This document shows, piece by piece, positions 40,482-50,914 of a DNA stretch of 64,000 nt. Numbering within the stretch: the stretch's first letter is position 1; each line of letters begins with the position of its first letter. This DNA is from Geomonas sp. RF6 (GTDB taxonomy: Bacteria > Desulfobacterota > Desulfuromonadia > Geobacterales > Geobacteraceae), in contig NZ_CP087999.1 in assembly GCF_021044625.1 (NCBI RefSeq), positions 1,567,001 to 1,631,000 of the forward strand, given 5' to 3'. The notes beneath the pieces are model-generated. The model did not search any database and was not told where the DNA came from. It worked only from the letters and a program-made list of their open reading frames with translations. The translations under genes and the position numbers were made by a program.

Positions 40482-42239
40482 ATGGCAACGGGCGTCCTCC
40501 TCATCCACGGCTTTACCGGAAGGCCCGACGATTTCGGCACCCTCCCCGGAGCCCTTGCCGCGCGCCTCGGCGCCGACGCAGTACATGCACTTTGCCTCCC
40601 CGGCCACGGCTGCGCCGAGCCTCCCCGCTTCGATACCGACGCAATCCTTGTCGCGGTCGAGGCTGCCGCCTCCCGCTTCCTGCATCGCGGCGACGACCTC
40701 GTCGTCATCTGCCACTCTACCGGCGGGACCCTCGCATTGGCGGCCCTTGCCGATCACTTGCCCGCGTTGCGTCTGCTGGTTCTGGTGTCTGTCCCGAGAC
40801 GGATCGACATCCCTTACATCGCACGGTGGGGAGAGCACGCATCCCCTGGAAACGCCATATCCCTCACCTCCCTCGCCTCCATGGTCCATCTGGTGAACAG
40901 GATCGATCCCCGCACCGTTTCCGGACGCTGTCCCGTCCTCTTGCTGCAGGGGGAGGAGGACGAACTGGTGCCGCGCGACGAGGTGCTCCTCTGGCAGGAG
41001 GCTATCGTCTCCGCACGGACGGTGCTCCTCCCGGGCGCCCGGCACCACCTCTTCAAGGGGGAGAGCTCACGGTTCGTCGAGGACGTGCTGCTGCGGGCCG
41101 TCTCCGATGCATGCCACCGCCCCACCCCAAAAGAGCGGGAGAGGATGGCACGCCTCGTCTCGGTGGAACCGGAGGCCGCCGCTTTCCTCACCACATCCCC
41201 CCACTCCTTACGTCACCTCGCCGCCTCCCCGGCGGGGCTGTCCCTCGAGGATCTCGCGGGTCCGGTGGCGGCCGAGCCACAGGTAGAGCCGGTCTTTCTC
41301 AACATCGAGATCACCACCCGATGCAACCTGCGCTGCCCCTTCTGTGCCCGTACGGTGCGCGGCTCGGAGAACAGGGACATGTCGGTGGAGACCTTCCGCA
41401 GGATCCTCGACCTCGTGCCCCACGGCTACCGCGTGACTCTCGTGGGGCTCGGCGAACCGTTGCTCCATCCGGAAGTCGCCACGCTGGTAAGGGAGGGAGT
41501 GTCACGAGGACGGAGGGTATCGCTCGTCACCAACGCGGCGGCGCTCACCCCCGATATGGGGGAGCGACTCCTGGACGCCGGGGTGCACGGGATCACCTTC
41601 AGCCTCGATGCCGTCACTCAGGGAGTGGCCGACACGGCGCGACCAGGCTCAGACATGGAGCTCATCCTCTCAAACATCCGCGCGTTCTGCCGTCAGGCGG
41701 ATGCGGCGAGGAAGGTATCGCGGGCTCTCTTCACGGCACTTTCCGTCGTCACCCTCCCCCACCTCGAGGAGCTCGTCTCGGTCGCGGCGACTCTGGGGGT
41801 CGACGCCATGATGCTCTCCGACCTCAACTTCACCTTCAACTCCGCCAACTCCCTTTTCCACCTCGGCAAAGAGGCAGCGCTGAAAACGTTGCGACAGGCG
41901 GTGCGCACCGCGTTTTCCCTCGGGCTGCCGGTACTCTCGGTCCACGGCCTCGAGGAACTGGGGCTCCCGCACCGCTATCACAGGCACCTCCTCTCCAACC
42001 CCGCCCGCCTGCTGGAGCGCCCTGAGGGAAGAACCCACTGCGTTTCCCCCTGGCAGACCCTTCCCGTTTCAGTCGACGGGACGGTTACCGCCTGCGATTG
42101 CCAGCCTGAGAACCGCGCGGGGAACCTCCTTTTGGACCCGTTCGGGGAGATCTGGCAGGGGCAGGTCATGATGCGCCAGCGCCGGCAGATGATCGGCGAA
42201 ACGCCTCCCTCCTGCTGCACGAGCTGTCCTCGTTTTTAA
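40482..42239 (+). CDS. Alpha/beta-hydrolase - radical SAM (SPASM-like) fusion
   Basis: This 585-residue protein has two enzymes in one chain. Residues 1-225 are an alpha/beta hydrolase like carboxylesterases (LLIHGFTGRPDDFG oxyanion loop, nucleophile in ICHSTGG, acid in GEEDELVP, His in GARHHLF). Residues about 270-480 are a radical SAM barrel with TRCNLRCPFC, the CxxxCxxC cluster site, and LVGLGEPLLHPE. The C-terminus has CVSPW, CDCQ and CCTSCPRF, a SPASM-like extra Fe-S site. Coupling to a glycosyltransferase suggests a tailoring pathway (inference). Confidence 0.88.
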   Translation: MATGVLLIHGFTGRPDDFGTLPGALAARLGADAVHALCLPGHGCAEPPRFDTDAILVAVEAAASRFLHRGDDLVVICHSTGGTLALAALADHLPALRLLVLVSVPRRIDIPYIARWGEHASPGNAISLTSLASMVHLVNRIDPRTVSGRCPVLLLQGEEDELVPRDEVLLWQEAIVSARTVLLPGARHHLFKGESSRFVEDVLLRAVSDACHRPTPKERERMARLVSVEPEAAAFLTTSPHSLRHLAASPAGLSLEDLAGPVAAEPQVEPVFLNIEITTRCNLRCPFCARTVRGSENRDMSVETFRRILDLVPHGYRVTLVGLGEPLLHPEVATLVREGVSRGRRVSLVTNAAALTPDMGERLLDAGVHGITFSLDAVTQGVADTARPGSDMELILSNIRAFCRQADAARKVSRALFTALSVVTLPHLEELVSVAATLGVDAMMLSDLNFTFNSANSLFHLGKEAALKTLRQAVRTAFSLGLPVLSVHGLEELGLPHRYHRHLLSNPARLLERPEGRTHCVSPWQTLPVSVDGTVTACDCQPENRAGNLLLDPFGEIWQGQVMMRQRRQMIGETPPSCCTSCPRF

Positions 42240-42333
42240 AGCTCAATTTCCCCACTCCAAAACCGTTCCCCTCCCCACCACAATGTGGTAGGTTGGCAGG
42301 CTGCACGATCGTGGAGCGGTGAAGGGGGTTGTA

Positions 42334-43275
42334 ATGGCGGCACGCAGAAATGTCGACGGGTTTGCGGCAGGTTTGATGCTGGTTCTCTGCATGATCTGGG
42401 GGCTGCAGCAGGTGGCGATAAAAGCGGCTGCGCACGACATCGTGCCGATCATGCAGGTCGGTCTGCGCTCCGGGATCAGCGCTTCCCTCGTCGCGATCTT
42501 CATGCTCCTTCGCAGGGAACGCTTCACCCTGAAAGACGGCACCCTCCTCCCCGGCCTCGTCGCCGGAACCCTCTTTGCCGCCGAGTTCCTCTTTGTGGCG
42601 AAGGGGCTCGAGCACACCTCCGCCTCGCACATGGCGATCTTTCTCTACACCTCTCCCGTCTTCACCGCGCTCGGCCTGCACTTGAAGCTGCCGGCGGAGC
42701 GCCTGACTCCGAGGCAGTGGCTCGGGACCGGCATCGCCTTCGGCGGGATCGTCACCGCCTTTGCCGGAGGCTTCCTGGGGACAGCCGTGAGCCCCGAGAC
42801 CCTCAAGGGGGACTTCTTCGGCATCCTCGCCGGTGCCGCATGGGGGGTGACGACGGTCGTTATCCGCTGCTCCACCCTCTCCGATGCCCCCCCCGCAAAG
42901 ACCCTGATCTACCAGCTCGCCACAGCGTGCGCCATTCTCCTCGCCTATGCGGCCGCAACCGGGCAGTCCGGCGCCGTGACGATGACGTCGGTTGCCTGGG
43001 GGAGCCTCATCTTCCAGGCAGTCATCGTCTCCTTTGCCAGCTACCTTGCCTGGTTCTGGCTACTGACCCGCTATTTTGCCTCCCGCCTCTCGGCCTTCTC
43101 CTTCATGACACCCCTCTTCGGCGTCAGCTTCGGGGTCATCCTGCTGCACGAGCCGATCGACCGGTATTTTGCAGTAGGCGCGGCCCTCGTCCTTTCCGGC
43201 ATCACCCTCGTCAGCCTGCGAAGCGCCGGCCGCTCCCGTGACACCGTCCCCGGGCTCGCGGGTGAAGAGGCGTAA
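42334..43275 (+). CDS. EamA/DMT-family transporter
   Basis: ATG 42334 gives 313 residues with ten predicted membrane helices in two EamA repeats (for example GLMLVLCMIWGLQQVAIKAA near the start and FMTPLFGVSFGVILLHEPI in the second half). DMT transporters export amino acids, nucleotides or drug-like metabolites. It lies 94 bases after the radical SAM fusion on the same strand and could export its product, but may be independent. A GAAGGGGG site precedes the start. Confidence 0.88.
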   Translation: MAARRNVDGFAAGLMLVLCMIWGLQQVAIKAAAHDIVPIMQVGLRSGISASLVAIFMLLRRERFTLKDGTLLPGLVAGTLFAAEFLFVAKGLEHTSASHMAIFLYTSPVFTALGLHLKLPAERLTPRQWLGTGIAFGGIVTAFAGGFLGTAVSPETLKGDFFGILAGAAWGVTTVVIRCSTLSDAPPAKTLIYQLATACAILLAYAAATGQSGAVTMTSVAWGSLIFQAVIVSFASYLAWFWLLTRYFASRLSAFSFMTPLFGVSFGVILLHEPIDRYFAVGAALVLSGITLVSLRSAGRSRDTVPGLAGEEA

Positions 43276-43417
43276 GCGGTGGACCGCCGGGAACGCCTGT
43301 GGCTTATCCCGGCCTACATTCCTCGCCTCCCCCACATGCTCCCCCTACCGATAGAATCAGCGCGCGGTACCATTGATCGTATCGTGTCTATTTCATATCA
43401 GGGAAAAGGAGCTTTCG

Positions 43418-44170
43418 ATGAAGATCGCACTGGTAACCGGCGGCAGCCGCGGCCTCGGCAAGAATATGTGCCTGCACCTTGCCGCCAAAGGCACCGACAT
43501 CATCCTGACCTATCATTCAAATGAGGAGCAGGCGAGGGAGGTCGTAGCGGAAATCGAAAGGAATGGGGGGAGAGGGGTGGCGCTCCAGCTCGATGTCTCG
43601 GACCACAAGTCGTTCGAACCCTTCCGCGACAGGGTCGCGGGCGCACTCTCGGAAATGTGGGGGCGCAGCGATTTCGACTTCCTCGTCAACAACGCCGGCA
43701 CAGGGGTTTATGCCCCCATTGCGGAGACTACTGAAGAGCAGTTCGACCGCATGGTGAACATCCACTACAAGAGCGTCTTTTTTCTCACGCAGATGCTTCT
43801 CCCCCTCATAAAAGACGGCGGGAGAATCGTGAACATTTCCTCGGGACTCGCTCGCTTCAGCCTCCCGGGGTACGCGGCCTATGCATCGGCGAAGGGGGCC
43901 GTGGAGGTCTTCACCCGTTACCTCGCGGTGGAGCTCGGGGCGCGCGGCATTACCGTCAACGTCGTGGCCCCCGGCGCCATCGAGACCGACTTCGGCGGCG
44001 GCGTGGTGCGCGACAACCCCGAGCTGAACAAGGCGATCGCGGCCCAGACCCCGCTCGGCCGGGTGGGGCTCCCAGACGATATCGGAGGGGCAGTCGCCGC
44101 CCTCTTGTCCGACGACTGCAGGTGGATAAACGGGCAACGGATCGAAGTCTCCGGAGGGATCCACCTCTAG
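43418..44170 (+). CDS. Short-chain dehydrogenase/reductase (FabG-like)
   Basis: ATG 43418 after AAAAGGAG gives 250 residues. It has the NAD(P) motif TGGSRGLG, the NNAG motif, catalytic Ser (IVNISSG), YAAYASAKGA (Tyr-x3-Lys), and the C-terminal VSGGIHL typical of the classical SDR family. Length and motifs fit 3-oxoacyl-ACP reductase-like enzymes; the substrate cannot be read from sequence. A terminator follows. Confidence 0.92.
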   Translation: MKIALVTGGSRGLGKNMCLHLAAKGTDIILTYHSNEEQAREVVAEIERNGGRGVALQLDVSDHKSFEPFRDRVAGALSEMWGRSDFDFLVNNAGTGVYAPIAETTEEQFDRMVNIHYKSVFFLTQMLLPLIKDGGRIVNISSGLARFSLPGYAAYASAKGAVEVFTRYLAVELGARGITVNVVAPGAIETDFGGGVVRDNPELNKAIAAQTPLGRVGLPDDIGGAVAALLSDDCRWINGQRIEVSGGIHL

Positions 44171-44202
44171 CTGCCCGCCAAAACAGACTCTTTTCTGAAG
44201 AA

Positions 44203-44236
44203 AAAAGGCCCGTGGCTTCATCTCCACGGGCCTTTC
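44203..44236 (+). terminator. Terminator after SDR gene
   Basis: AAAGGCCCGTGG / CCACGGGCCTTT with a short loop, flanked by A- and T-rich bases. Confidence 0.85.
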
Positions 44237-44468
44237 ACATCCAAAACCAGCATCCTCTCCACCTTTTCAGCCCCCTCCTCCTTCTGCTCTTCCGGCGGCT
44301 CTCCCTTCCGTAACGTAAACATTTATTCGCCATTTTTAACTTCATTTCTCTCGTTAACTTCCGATGAGAGCTTTTACTTCCGCGCCCCCTGCGCAGAACT
44401 ACAACACCACCCTGCGCCGTCACTGGCATGTGCCTGAAGACGCTACGGGACTCAAGGAGTGGAAACCG

Positions 44469-46070
44469 ATGAAACTGAGCCACAAGATCTTTCTCGCCAA
44501 CCTGCTTCTCCTCATGATCGGCATCACCACCACCTCGCTCTTCGCTCTCGACACCTTCAAGAGAGAATTCGTGCAAAGGGCTGCGGTCGACCTGGAGCAG
44601 CGCATGAGGTGCCTGCACGAGCTGCTGGGTCACAAGGGGCACGACTTCGCCGTGGTGCAGGGTAAGCTGCTGGCCGGGAGCTACGTCATAAACGACAACT
44701 TCGAACTCCCCGACCGCATCAAAGCGATCTTCGGCGGCTCTGCCACCATCTTCATGGGTGACCTGAGGGTGTCCACCAATGTCCTCAAGGGGGACGGCAG
44801 CCGCGCCATCGGGACGAGGCTCCAGGGGGCAGCGCACGATACGGTACTTAATGAAGGAAAGCCGTATCGTGGTGAGGCTGTGATCCTCGGGGAGCCGTAC
44901 TTCACTGCCTACGACCCGATCCGGAATGCAGCTGGCGAAGTCATCGGCATCCTTTACGTGGGGGTCAAGCAGAGCGAGTACCTCGCCGGGTACAACCGGC
45001 TCCACTGGATCCTGATCGGCATGGCGGCTTTCCTCGCTGCAACTCTTTCCTTCCTCTCCCTCCTCCTGGTGCGGCGCTCGCTACGCCCTCTGCGCCAGAT
45101 GGTGGAGGTGAACCGCCGCCTGGCCGACGGCGACCTCTCCGTGGAGATCGAGATGCGGGGGAGCGACGAGATAGGGCAGCTGGCGGAATCTTCGCGGAAG
45201 GTGCTGCACAACCTGAACGCCCTCATCGCATCAATCAAGGAGACCGCCTCCCAGGTCGCCTCCTCCTCGAGCATCCTCAACTCCGTCTGCCAGCAGATCT
45301 CCTCCAACTCGGAGCTGGTGGTGCAGCAGATCGTGACGGTGGCCACCGCCAGCGAGGAGATGTCGGCAACCTCGCTCGGCATCGCCAGGAGCTGCACGAT
45401 GGCGGCCGACAGCTCGGACGAGGGGAGCAAAGTCGCCACAGCAGGTGTAGCGGTCGTCCGAGAGACCGTGGCAGGGATGCAACGCATCTCGGAGAAGGTG
45501 ATCGAATCGGGACGGAGCGTGCGGGAGCTCGGCTGCCGCTCCGACCAGATCGGTGAGATCATCTGCACGATCGAGGACATAGCAGACCAGACGAACCTCC
45601 TGGCGCTTAATGCCGCCATCGAGGCGGCGAGGGCCGGGGAGCAGGGGCGAGGGTTCGCGGTCGTGGCGGACGAAGTGCGCGCGCTGGCAGCCCGCACGGC
45701 GCGGGCGACCCGGGAGATCGGCTCCATGATCAAAGGGATCCAGGACGAAACGCGCTCTGCGGTGAGTGCCATGGAGGAAAGCGTTAGCGAGGTGGAAAAA
45801 GGATCGACCGAGGCGGCACGTTCCGGTGACGCCCTGGCGAAGATACAGGATCAGATCAATGCGGTGAGCCAGCAGATCAACCAGATAGCGATCGCGGCAG
45901 AGGAACAGACCGCAACGACGAGCGAGATAACGGTGAAGATTCTCCAGGTCACCGAGGTCATGCAGCTAAACACCGACTGCCTGCTGGATTCTGCAGCCGC
46001 CGCCGGCGACCTCTCCAGCCACGCCGACCAACTCCTCGGGCTGGTGAGCACCTTTACCCTCGCGCGCTGA
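44469..46070 (+). CDS. Methyl-accepting chemotaxis protein with single Cache domain
   Basis: ATG 44469 after AAGGAG gives 533 residues. A first membrane helix (residues about 9-30) precedes a periplasmic Cache domain ([43 protein letters not shown]), then a second helix (about 178-202) and HAMP. The cytoplasmic signalling tip is [32 protein letters not shown]. The usual Cache ligands are small organic acids; the specific ligand is unknown. No CheR/CheB docking pentapeptide is visible at the C-terminus. Confidence 0.93.
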   Translation: MKLSHKIFLANLLLLMIGITTTSLFALDTFKREFVQRAAVDLEQRMRCLHELLGHKGHDFAVVQGKLLAGSYVINDNFELPDRIKAIFGGSATIFMGDLRVSTNVLKGDGSRAIGTRLQGAAHDTVLNEGKPYRGEAVILGEPYFTAYDPIRNAAGEVIGILYVGVKQSEYLAGYNRLHWILIGMAAFLAATLSFLSLLLVRRSLRPLRQMVEVNRRLADGDLSVEIEMRGSDEIGQLAESSRKVLHNLNALIASIKETASQVASSSSILNSVCQQISSNSELVVQQIVTVATASEEMSATSLGIARSCTMAADSSDEGSKVATAGVAVVRETVAGMQRISEKVIESGRSVRELGCRSDQIGEIICTIEDIADQTNLLALNAAIEAARAGEQGRGFAVVADEVRALAARTARATREIGSMIKGIQDETRSAVSAMEESVSEVEKGSTEAARSGDALAKIQDQINAVSQQINQIAIAAEEQTATTSEITVKILQVTEVMQLNTDCLLDSAAAAGDLSSHADQLLGLVSTFTLAR

Positions 46071-46153
46071 TGGAGCGGCGGTGCGGGTAGACCGGTAGGG
46101 GTACAGAGCGTTGTCTCTGACGATGGTTTGACGGATGTCAGTGCGCCAGGCGG

Positions 46154-46294
46154 CTACCCCCTTCTGGCGCCCTTCCTGCCGCCGTGCCGGAGTGCACGGA
46201 AGGAACCGGCCACCACCCCGGCAGGGATCAGCAGGAGCCACAGCGTCAACAGTATGGCAACTATCGCCACTATGAAGAGAAATAGTGCTGTCAT
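46154..46294 (-). CDS. Possible small membrane protein
   Basis: A 46-residue frame from ATG 46294 encodes one strong membrane helix (LFLFIVAIVAILLTLWLLLI) followed by a basic tail (FRALRHGGRKGARRG). The start has a weak AGAGGT site too close to the ATG. It is small and unrecognised, but its composition is typical of a real membrane peptide. Confidence 0.4.
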   Translation of the reverse strand: MTALFLFIVAIVAILLTLWLLLIPAGVVAGSFRALRHGGRKGARRG

Positions 46295-46487
46295 ACCTCT
46301 AGCGTAGAACGGTGCGACCTCATGAACAAGGTGAAGTATTGCCGCGCCGCCACGATTCGGTCCATGTAGGCCGGGATAAGCCGCAAGGCGTTCCCGGCGC
46401 CCCTTCCCTCCCCTGCCCTTCCCTCCCCTGCCCACCCTTTCCTGCCCACCGCACGTCACAGTTAGTCCAAATTAATTTCATAGAAAT

Positions 46488-46514
46488 TAAACCTTTAGCA
46501 CGTTAAGCCGAATA
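46488..46514 (+). promoter_or_regulatory. Candidate sigma-28 (FliA) promoter for the large chemoreceptor
   Basis: TAAACCTT, 11 bases, GCCGAATA closely matches the flagellar sigma-28 consensus (TAAAGTTT-N11-GCCGATAA). It lies about 120 bases before the chemoreceptor start. The rest of 46295-46632 shows a C/T-rich stretch and no gene. Confidence 0.6.
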
Positions 46515-46632
46515 GCTCCCTTGTTACTCCTCTCCCCTACCACCGCATGAGGACGACGGCAGGAACCATAGGCTCGAACGTGCTTCTCGACGCTCCGATT
46601 GAGCTTAAAACTACAAGAAGGGAGTTCATTAA

Positions 46633-49600
46633 ATGAAGAGTCTCAAGTTGTGCAAAAAGGTGATGGCCGGATTCGTGGCCGCCGCCGCGGCTTCTGGCCT
46701 AGGCAGCTACGCGGCCCTGCACGTCGCCGGAGGGGCAGGGATTGCCCTCCTCTTCGCGGCGCCGGTGGCGACCCTTCTCATCGGCGCCTACCTCTCCTCC
46801 GCCTGTGCGGGAGCGCTGCAGCGCGTCACGGCGGGTGCGCTGAAGCTCGCCGCCGGTGAAACCACCCTCGACCTCGAGCCGGTGGATGAGGCCTCCGTCG
46901 CCCTCCTGCAGGCAGCTGCCTCCATGGAGGGGCTGCTCTCCGGCTTGCAGCCGGTCACGGACGCTGTTCTCGAGGGGCACTACAGCGTGCGCGCCGACGA
47001 GGAAAGCTTCCGCGGCGCCCACCGCCTCCTCGCGGAGAGGGTGAACGCCGCCGTTGAGGCGATGAGCCAGAAGAGAGACTGGTTTATCGGCATCCTCGAT
47101 GCGGTATCGTTCCCGATCCACGTCACCGACAACAACATGAACTGGACCTTCATGAACAAGCCGTTCGAGGAGTTGCTGGTGAAGGAAGGGCGGATCAAGG
47201 ACCGCGTGCAGGCAGTCGGGCTCCCCTGCGCCAATGCATCCGCCAACATCTGCAACACCGAAGGGTGCGGCATCCATCAGCTGCAGAAAGGGGTGCGCGA
47301 GAGCTTCTTCGACTGGTGCGGCTCGAGCTGCAAGCAGGAGACCTCCTACCTCCTCAACCGCAAAGGGGAGCGCATCGGCTATGTCGAGGTGGTACAGGAC
47401 CTCACCGCCATCATCAGAAACCGCGACTACACCCAGGTGGAAGTCGAGCGTATGGCGAGCAACCTGACGAAGCTCGCCATGGGCGATCTCAACCTCGACT
47501 TCAACGTGCAGGAGCCCGACCAGTACACCGAGGCGGCACACACCAACTTCCTCATCATCAACGGCAGCCTCGAAAACGTCAAAGACGCCATCGGCAACCT
47601 CATCGAGGATGCCGAAACTCTCGTCACCTCCGCGGTAGCCGGCGATTTCCAGGTCCGCGCAGACGTAAGCCGCCACTTCGGCGAGTTCCTCACCATCATC
47701 GACGGCGTGAACAAGACCCTCGACGTGGTCGTGGACAAGAACGACTGGTACGAGGCGATCATCGACGCGGTCCCCTTCCCGATCCACGTCACCGACAACG
47801 AAATGAAGTGGACCTTCCTGAACAAGCCGTTCGAGAAGCTCCTCGTGGAGGCGGGGCAGATCAAGGACCGCGAGACGGCACTCGGCTGCGACTGCTCCAA
47901 CGCCGCGGCAAACATCTGCAACACCACCGGCTGCGGCATCAAGCAGCTGCAGAAGGGGATCAAGGAAAGCTTCTTCGACTGGCACGGCTCCAAGTGCAAG
48001 CAGGACACCTCCTACCTCGTGAACCGCAAAGGGGAGAGGATCGGCTACGTCGAGGTCGTGCAGGATCTCACCGCCATCATCAAGAACCGCGACTACACGA
48101 AGGCGGAGGTCGATCGCATCGCGGGGAACCTCACCAGGCTCGCCAAGGGCGACCTCGACTTTGACCTCAGCGTCGCTGCGGGGGACGAGCACACCCAGGA
48201 GGCGCGGGAGAACTTCCTCACCATCAGCGGCAGCCTCGCAGAGGTGAAGGACGCCGTCGGAAACCTGGTGGCCGACGCCGAGAGCCTCGTGGGCGCCGCC
48301 CTCTCCGGCAACCTGACGCACCGCGCCGACGCAAGCCGCCACTCCGGCGAATACCTGAACATCATCGACGGCGTCAACAGGACCCTCGACGTCGTCGTGG
48401 ACAAGAACGACTGGTACGAGGCGATCATCGACGCGGTCCCCTTCCCGATCCACGTCACCGACAACGATATGAAGTGGACCTTCCTGAACAAGCCGTTCGA
48501 GAAGCTCCTCGTCGAGGCGGGACAGATCAAGGACCGCCAGAGCGCACTCGGCTGCGACTGCTCCAACGCCGCCGCGAACATCTGCAACACCACCGGCTGC
48601 GGTATCAAGCAGCTGCAGAAGGGGATCAAGGAAAGCTTCTTCGACTGGCACGGCTCCAAGTGCAAGCAGGACACCTCCTACCTCGTGAACCGCAAAGGGG
48701 AGAAGATCGGCTACGTCGAGGTCGTGCAGGATCTCACCGCCATCATCAAGAACCGCGACTATACGAAGGCCGAGGTGGAAAGGATCGCGGAGAACCTCAC
48801 CAGGCTCGCAAAGGGGGATCTGGAGCTCGACCTCCACGTGGACGAGGGTGACGAGCACACGAAGGAATCGCGCCAGAACTTCCTCACCATCAGCGGCAGC
48901 CTCTCCGCCGTGAAGGACGCGGTGGGGAACCTGGTAACGGACGGGGAAGGGCTCGTGGCCGCCGCACTCGGTGGCAACTTCACCTACCGCGCCGACGCCA
49001 GCCGCCACCTCGGCGAGTACCTGAACATCATCGACGGCGTCAACAAGACGCTCGACATGTTCCTCGACAAGACGCACTGGTACGAGGCGATCATCGACGC
49101 AGTCCCCTTCCCGATCCACGTCACCGACGCCGACATGAACTGGACCTTCCTGAACAAGCCGTTCGAGAAGCTCCTGATCGACGCGGGGCAGATAAAGGAT
49201 CGCGAATCCGCACTCGGCTGCGCCTGCTCCAACGCCGCGGCGAATATCTGCAACACCCCGAACTGCGGCATCAAGCAGCTGCACCAGGGGGTGAAGGAGA
49301 GCTTCTTCGACTGGCACGGCTCGAAGTGCAAGCAGGAAACTTCCCACCTCGTGAACCGCAAAGGGGAGAAGATCGGGTACGTCGAGGTCGTGCAGGATCT
49401 GACCGCCATCATCAGGAACAGGGACTACACGAAGGCGGAAGTGGACAGGATGGCGCAGAACCTGCTCCTTCTGGCGGACGGCGATCTCGACCTCGAGCTC
49501 GTGGTACAGGAGCCGGACCAGCACACGAAGGAGGCGCATGCCAACTTCACCAAGATCAACGACAGCCTGCGCAGCGTGAAGACGGCGATGGACAACATCT

Positions 49601-50589
49601 GCCACATCACCAAGGAGATCGCCAACGGCGACCTCACCGTCACCGTCATGCCGCGCTCCGAGAAGGACGACCTGATGAGGGACCTGGGGACGATGGTGGA
49701 GAAACTCTCCGAGGTCGTCATGGAGGTGAAGTCCGCAGCCGACAACGTCGCGGCAGGCTCGAAGGAGCTCTCCGCGAACTCGGAGCACACCTCCCAGGGT
49801 GCCTCCGAGCAGGCGGCGACCGCTGAAGAGGTCTCCTCCTCCATGGAGGAGATGGGCGCCAACATCAAGCAGACCGCGGACAACGCGCTGCAGACGGAGC
49901 GGATCGCGGTGAAGTCCGCCGAGGACGCACAGGAAGGTGGCAGGGCGGTGGCCTCCACGGTCGACGCCATGAAGGAGATCGCAGGGAAGATCGGGATCAT
50001 CGAGGAGATCGCGCGCCAGACGAACATGCTCGCGCTGAACGCAGCGATCGAGGCGGCACGCGCAGGTGACCACGGCAAAGGGTTCGCCGTGGTGGCAAGC
50101 GAGGTGAGAAAGCTCGCCGAGAGGAGCCAGAAGGCGGCGGGAGAGATCTCCCACCTCTCCGTCTCCAGCGTGAAGATTGCCGAGAGGGCGGGCGAGCTCC
50201 TCGGGACGATACTGCCGAACATCCAGAAGACCGCAGAGCTGGTGCAGGAAATCAGCGCCGCATCGAAAGAGCAGGACAGCGGCGTCGAGCAGATCAACAA
50301 GGCTGTCCAGGGTCTCGACTCCGTGATCCAGAAGAACGCCGCGGTCGCCGAAGAGATGGCCTCCACCGCCGAGGAGCTCTCCACCCAGGCGGTGCAGCTG
50401 CAAAACACCATGCACTTCTTCAAAGTGAATGAAAACGGCGGCGAGTACCAGGGTGTGCGCAGGACCCCGCTCACCGCGCCCCGCCGGACCTTCGCGGGAG
50501 AGAAGCCCCAGAAGCAGCCGCAGAAGAAAGCCGCCTGCGGCGGCGGGGTGAGCATAAGCCTCGACAGCGACGACTTCGAGAGGTTCTAG
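46633..50589 (+). CDS. Large chemoreceptor with four tandem Cys-rich PAS units
   Basis: This 1318-residue protein starts after AAGGGAG. Two membrane helices near the N-terminus (residues about 13-58) lead into a HAMP-like part. Four 222-residue units start at residues about 149, 371, 593 and 815. Each holds a PAS domain (FPIHVTDN.MxWTFxNKPFE) with four conserved Cys (C-x7-C-x4-C-x20-C), then a HAMP-like segment. From about 1036 comes the methyl-accepting tip ([20 protein letters not shown]). The Cys set suggests a bound metal, Fe-S or haem sensor; its ligand is unknown. There is almost no periplasmic loop, so sensing is cytoplasmic. Confidence 0.93.
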   Translation: MKSLKLCKKVMAGFVAAAAASGLGSYAALHVAGGAGIALLFAAPVATLLIGAYLSSACAGALQRVTAGALKLAAGETTLDLEPVDEASVALLQAAASMEGLLSGLQPVTDAVLEGHYSVRADEESFRGAHRLLAERVNAAVEAMSQKRDWFIGILDAVSFPIHVTDNNMNWTFMNKPFEELLVKEGRIKDRVQAVGLPCANASANICNTEGCGIHQLQKGVRESFFDWCGSSCKQETSYLLNRKGERIGYVEVVQDLTAIIRNRDYTQVEVERMASNLTKLAMGDLNLDFNVQEPDQYTEAAHTNFLIINGSLENVKDAIGNLIEDAETLVTSAVAGDFQVRADVSRHFGEFLTIIDGVNKTLDVVVDKNDWYEAIIDAVPFPIHVTDNEMKWTFLNKPFEKLLVEAGQIKDRETALGCDCSNAAANICNTTGCGIKQLQKGIKESFFDWHGSKCKQDTSYLVNRKGERIGYVEVVQDLTAIIKNRDYTKAEVDRIAGNLTRLAKGDLDFDLSVAAGDEHTQEARENFLTISGSLAEVKDAVGNLVADAESLVGAALSGNLTHRADASRHSGEYLNIIDGVNRTLDVVVDKNDWYEAIIDAVPFPIHVTDNDMKWTFLNKPFEKLLVEAGQIKDRQSALGCDCSNAAANICNTTGCGIKQLQKGIKESFFDWHGSKCKQDTSYLVNRKGEKIGYVEVVQDLTAIIKNRDYTKAEVERIAENLTRLAKGDLELDLHVDEGDEHTKESRQNFLTISGSLSAVKDAVGNLVTDGEGLVAAALGGNFTYRADASRHLGEYLNIIDGVNKTLDMFLDKTHWYEAIIDAVPFPIHVTDADMNWTFLNKPFEKLLIDAGQIKDRESALGCACSNAAANICNTPNCGIKQLHQGVKESFFDWHGSKCKQETSHLVNRKGEKIGYVEVVQDLTAIIRNRDYTKAEVDRMAQNLLLLADGDLDLELVVQEPDQHTKEAHANFTKINDSLRSVKTAMDNICHITKEIANGDLTVTVMPRSEKDDLMRDLGTMVEKLSEVVMEVKSAADNVAAGSKELSANSEHTSQGASEQAATAEEVSSSMEEMGANIKQTADNALQTERIAVKSAEDAQEGGRAVASTVDAMKEIAGKIGIIEEIARQTNMLALNAAIEAARAGDHGKGFAVVASEVRKLAERSQKAAGEISHLSVSSVKIAERAGELLGTILPNIQKTAELVQEISAASKEQDSGVEQINKAVQGLDSVIQKNAAVAEEMASTAEELSTQAVQLQNTMHFFKVNENGGEYQGVRRTPLTAPRRTFAGEKPQKQPQKKAACGGGVSISLDSDDFERF
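47077..49740 (+). repeat. Four tandem in-frame 666-bp repeats within the chemoreceptor
   Basis: Landmark TCCCGATCCACGTCACCGAC recurs at 47111, 47777, 48443 and 49109, exactly 666 bases apart each time. Units 2 and 3 are nearly identical at DNA level in their PAS half, including third codon positions; units 1 and 4 are more diverged. Confidence 0.93.
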
Positions 50590-50605
50590 GCCACTTAGTC
50601 AGCAG

Positions 50606-50646
50606 CAAAAAAGCCCCCCGGGAGACCTTCCCGGGGGGCTTTTTTT
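50606..50646 (+). terminator. Terminator after the chemoreceptor
   Basis: AAAAAGCCCCCCGGGA, five bases, TCCCGGGGGGCTTTTTTT, a strong hairpin with a T-run. Confidence 0.95.
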
Positions 50647-50800
50647 GGTTCATCCGAGAATTCAGAGGAAGCCGTAGTATGTTCCAATGAAGGGCTGCAC
50701 GAGGCATCACGTCCCCCCCTTTGCGAAGGGGGGAACGTTAGGCCTTCTGCTGTGCTTTGTGGGAATATACCCACGCTCCCCCAGAATTCCCGGAAGAACC
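50647..50800. repeat. Complete MITE-like repeat, 154 bp (arm A - core - arm B)
   Basis: Both ends match the ISL3 terminal repeat: GGTTCATCCGAGAATTC on the left and, inverted, GGTTCTTCCGGGAATTC on the right. The core CCCCCCCTTTGCGAAGGGGG is shared with all other copies. It has no coding capacity. No clear target duplication is seen. Confidence 0.82.
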
Positions 50801-50847
50801 TTTTTCATGCGACGAGGGCACCGAAAGCCTCAGCCGCCGGCAGTCCG

Positions 50848-50895
50848 TCCCTCCCCTTTCAAGGGGGAGGACAGGAGGGGGATGGGGTTCGACCG
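50848..50895. repeat. CCCTCCC...GGGGGAGG dispersed hairpin repeat, copy 2
   Basis: CCCTCCCCTTTCAAGGGGGA followed by GGACAGGAGGGGGATGGGG, related to 39031-39082. It lies just after pilT (minus strand). Confidence 0.6.
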
Positions 50896-50914
50896 TCACC
50901 AACGCGGCGCAGTG

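Noticed and set aside
40592-42025. A 477-codon plus-strand frame inside the hydrolase-radical SAM gene
   Set aside because: Shadow frame with Arg/Gly/Pro bias; the real frame carries both enzyme motif sets.
46699-50415. A 1238-codon open frame on the minus strand opposite the chemoreceptor
   Set aside because: It is an antisense shadow of the high-GC, codon-biased repeats of the real gene: low-complexity Asp/Val/Leu/His text, no ribosome site and no domain.
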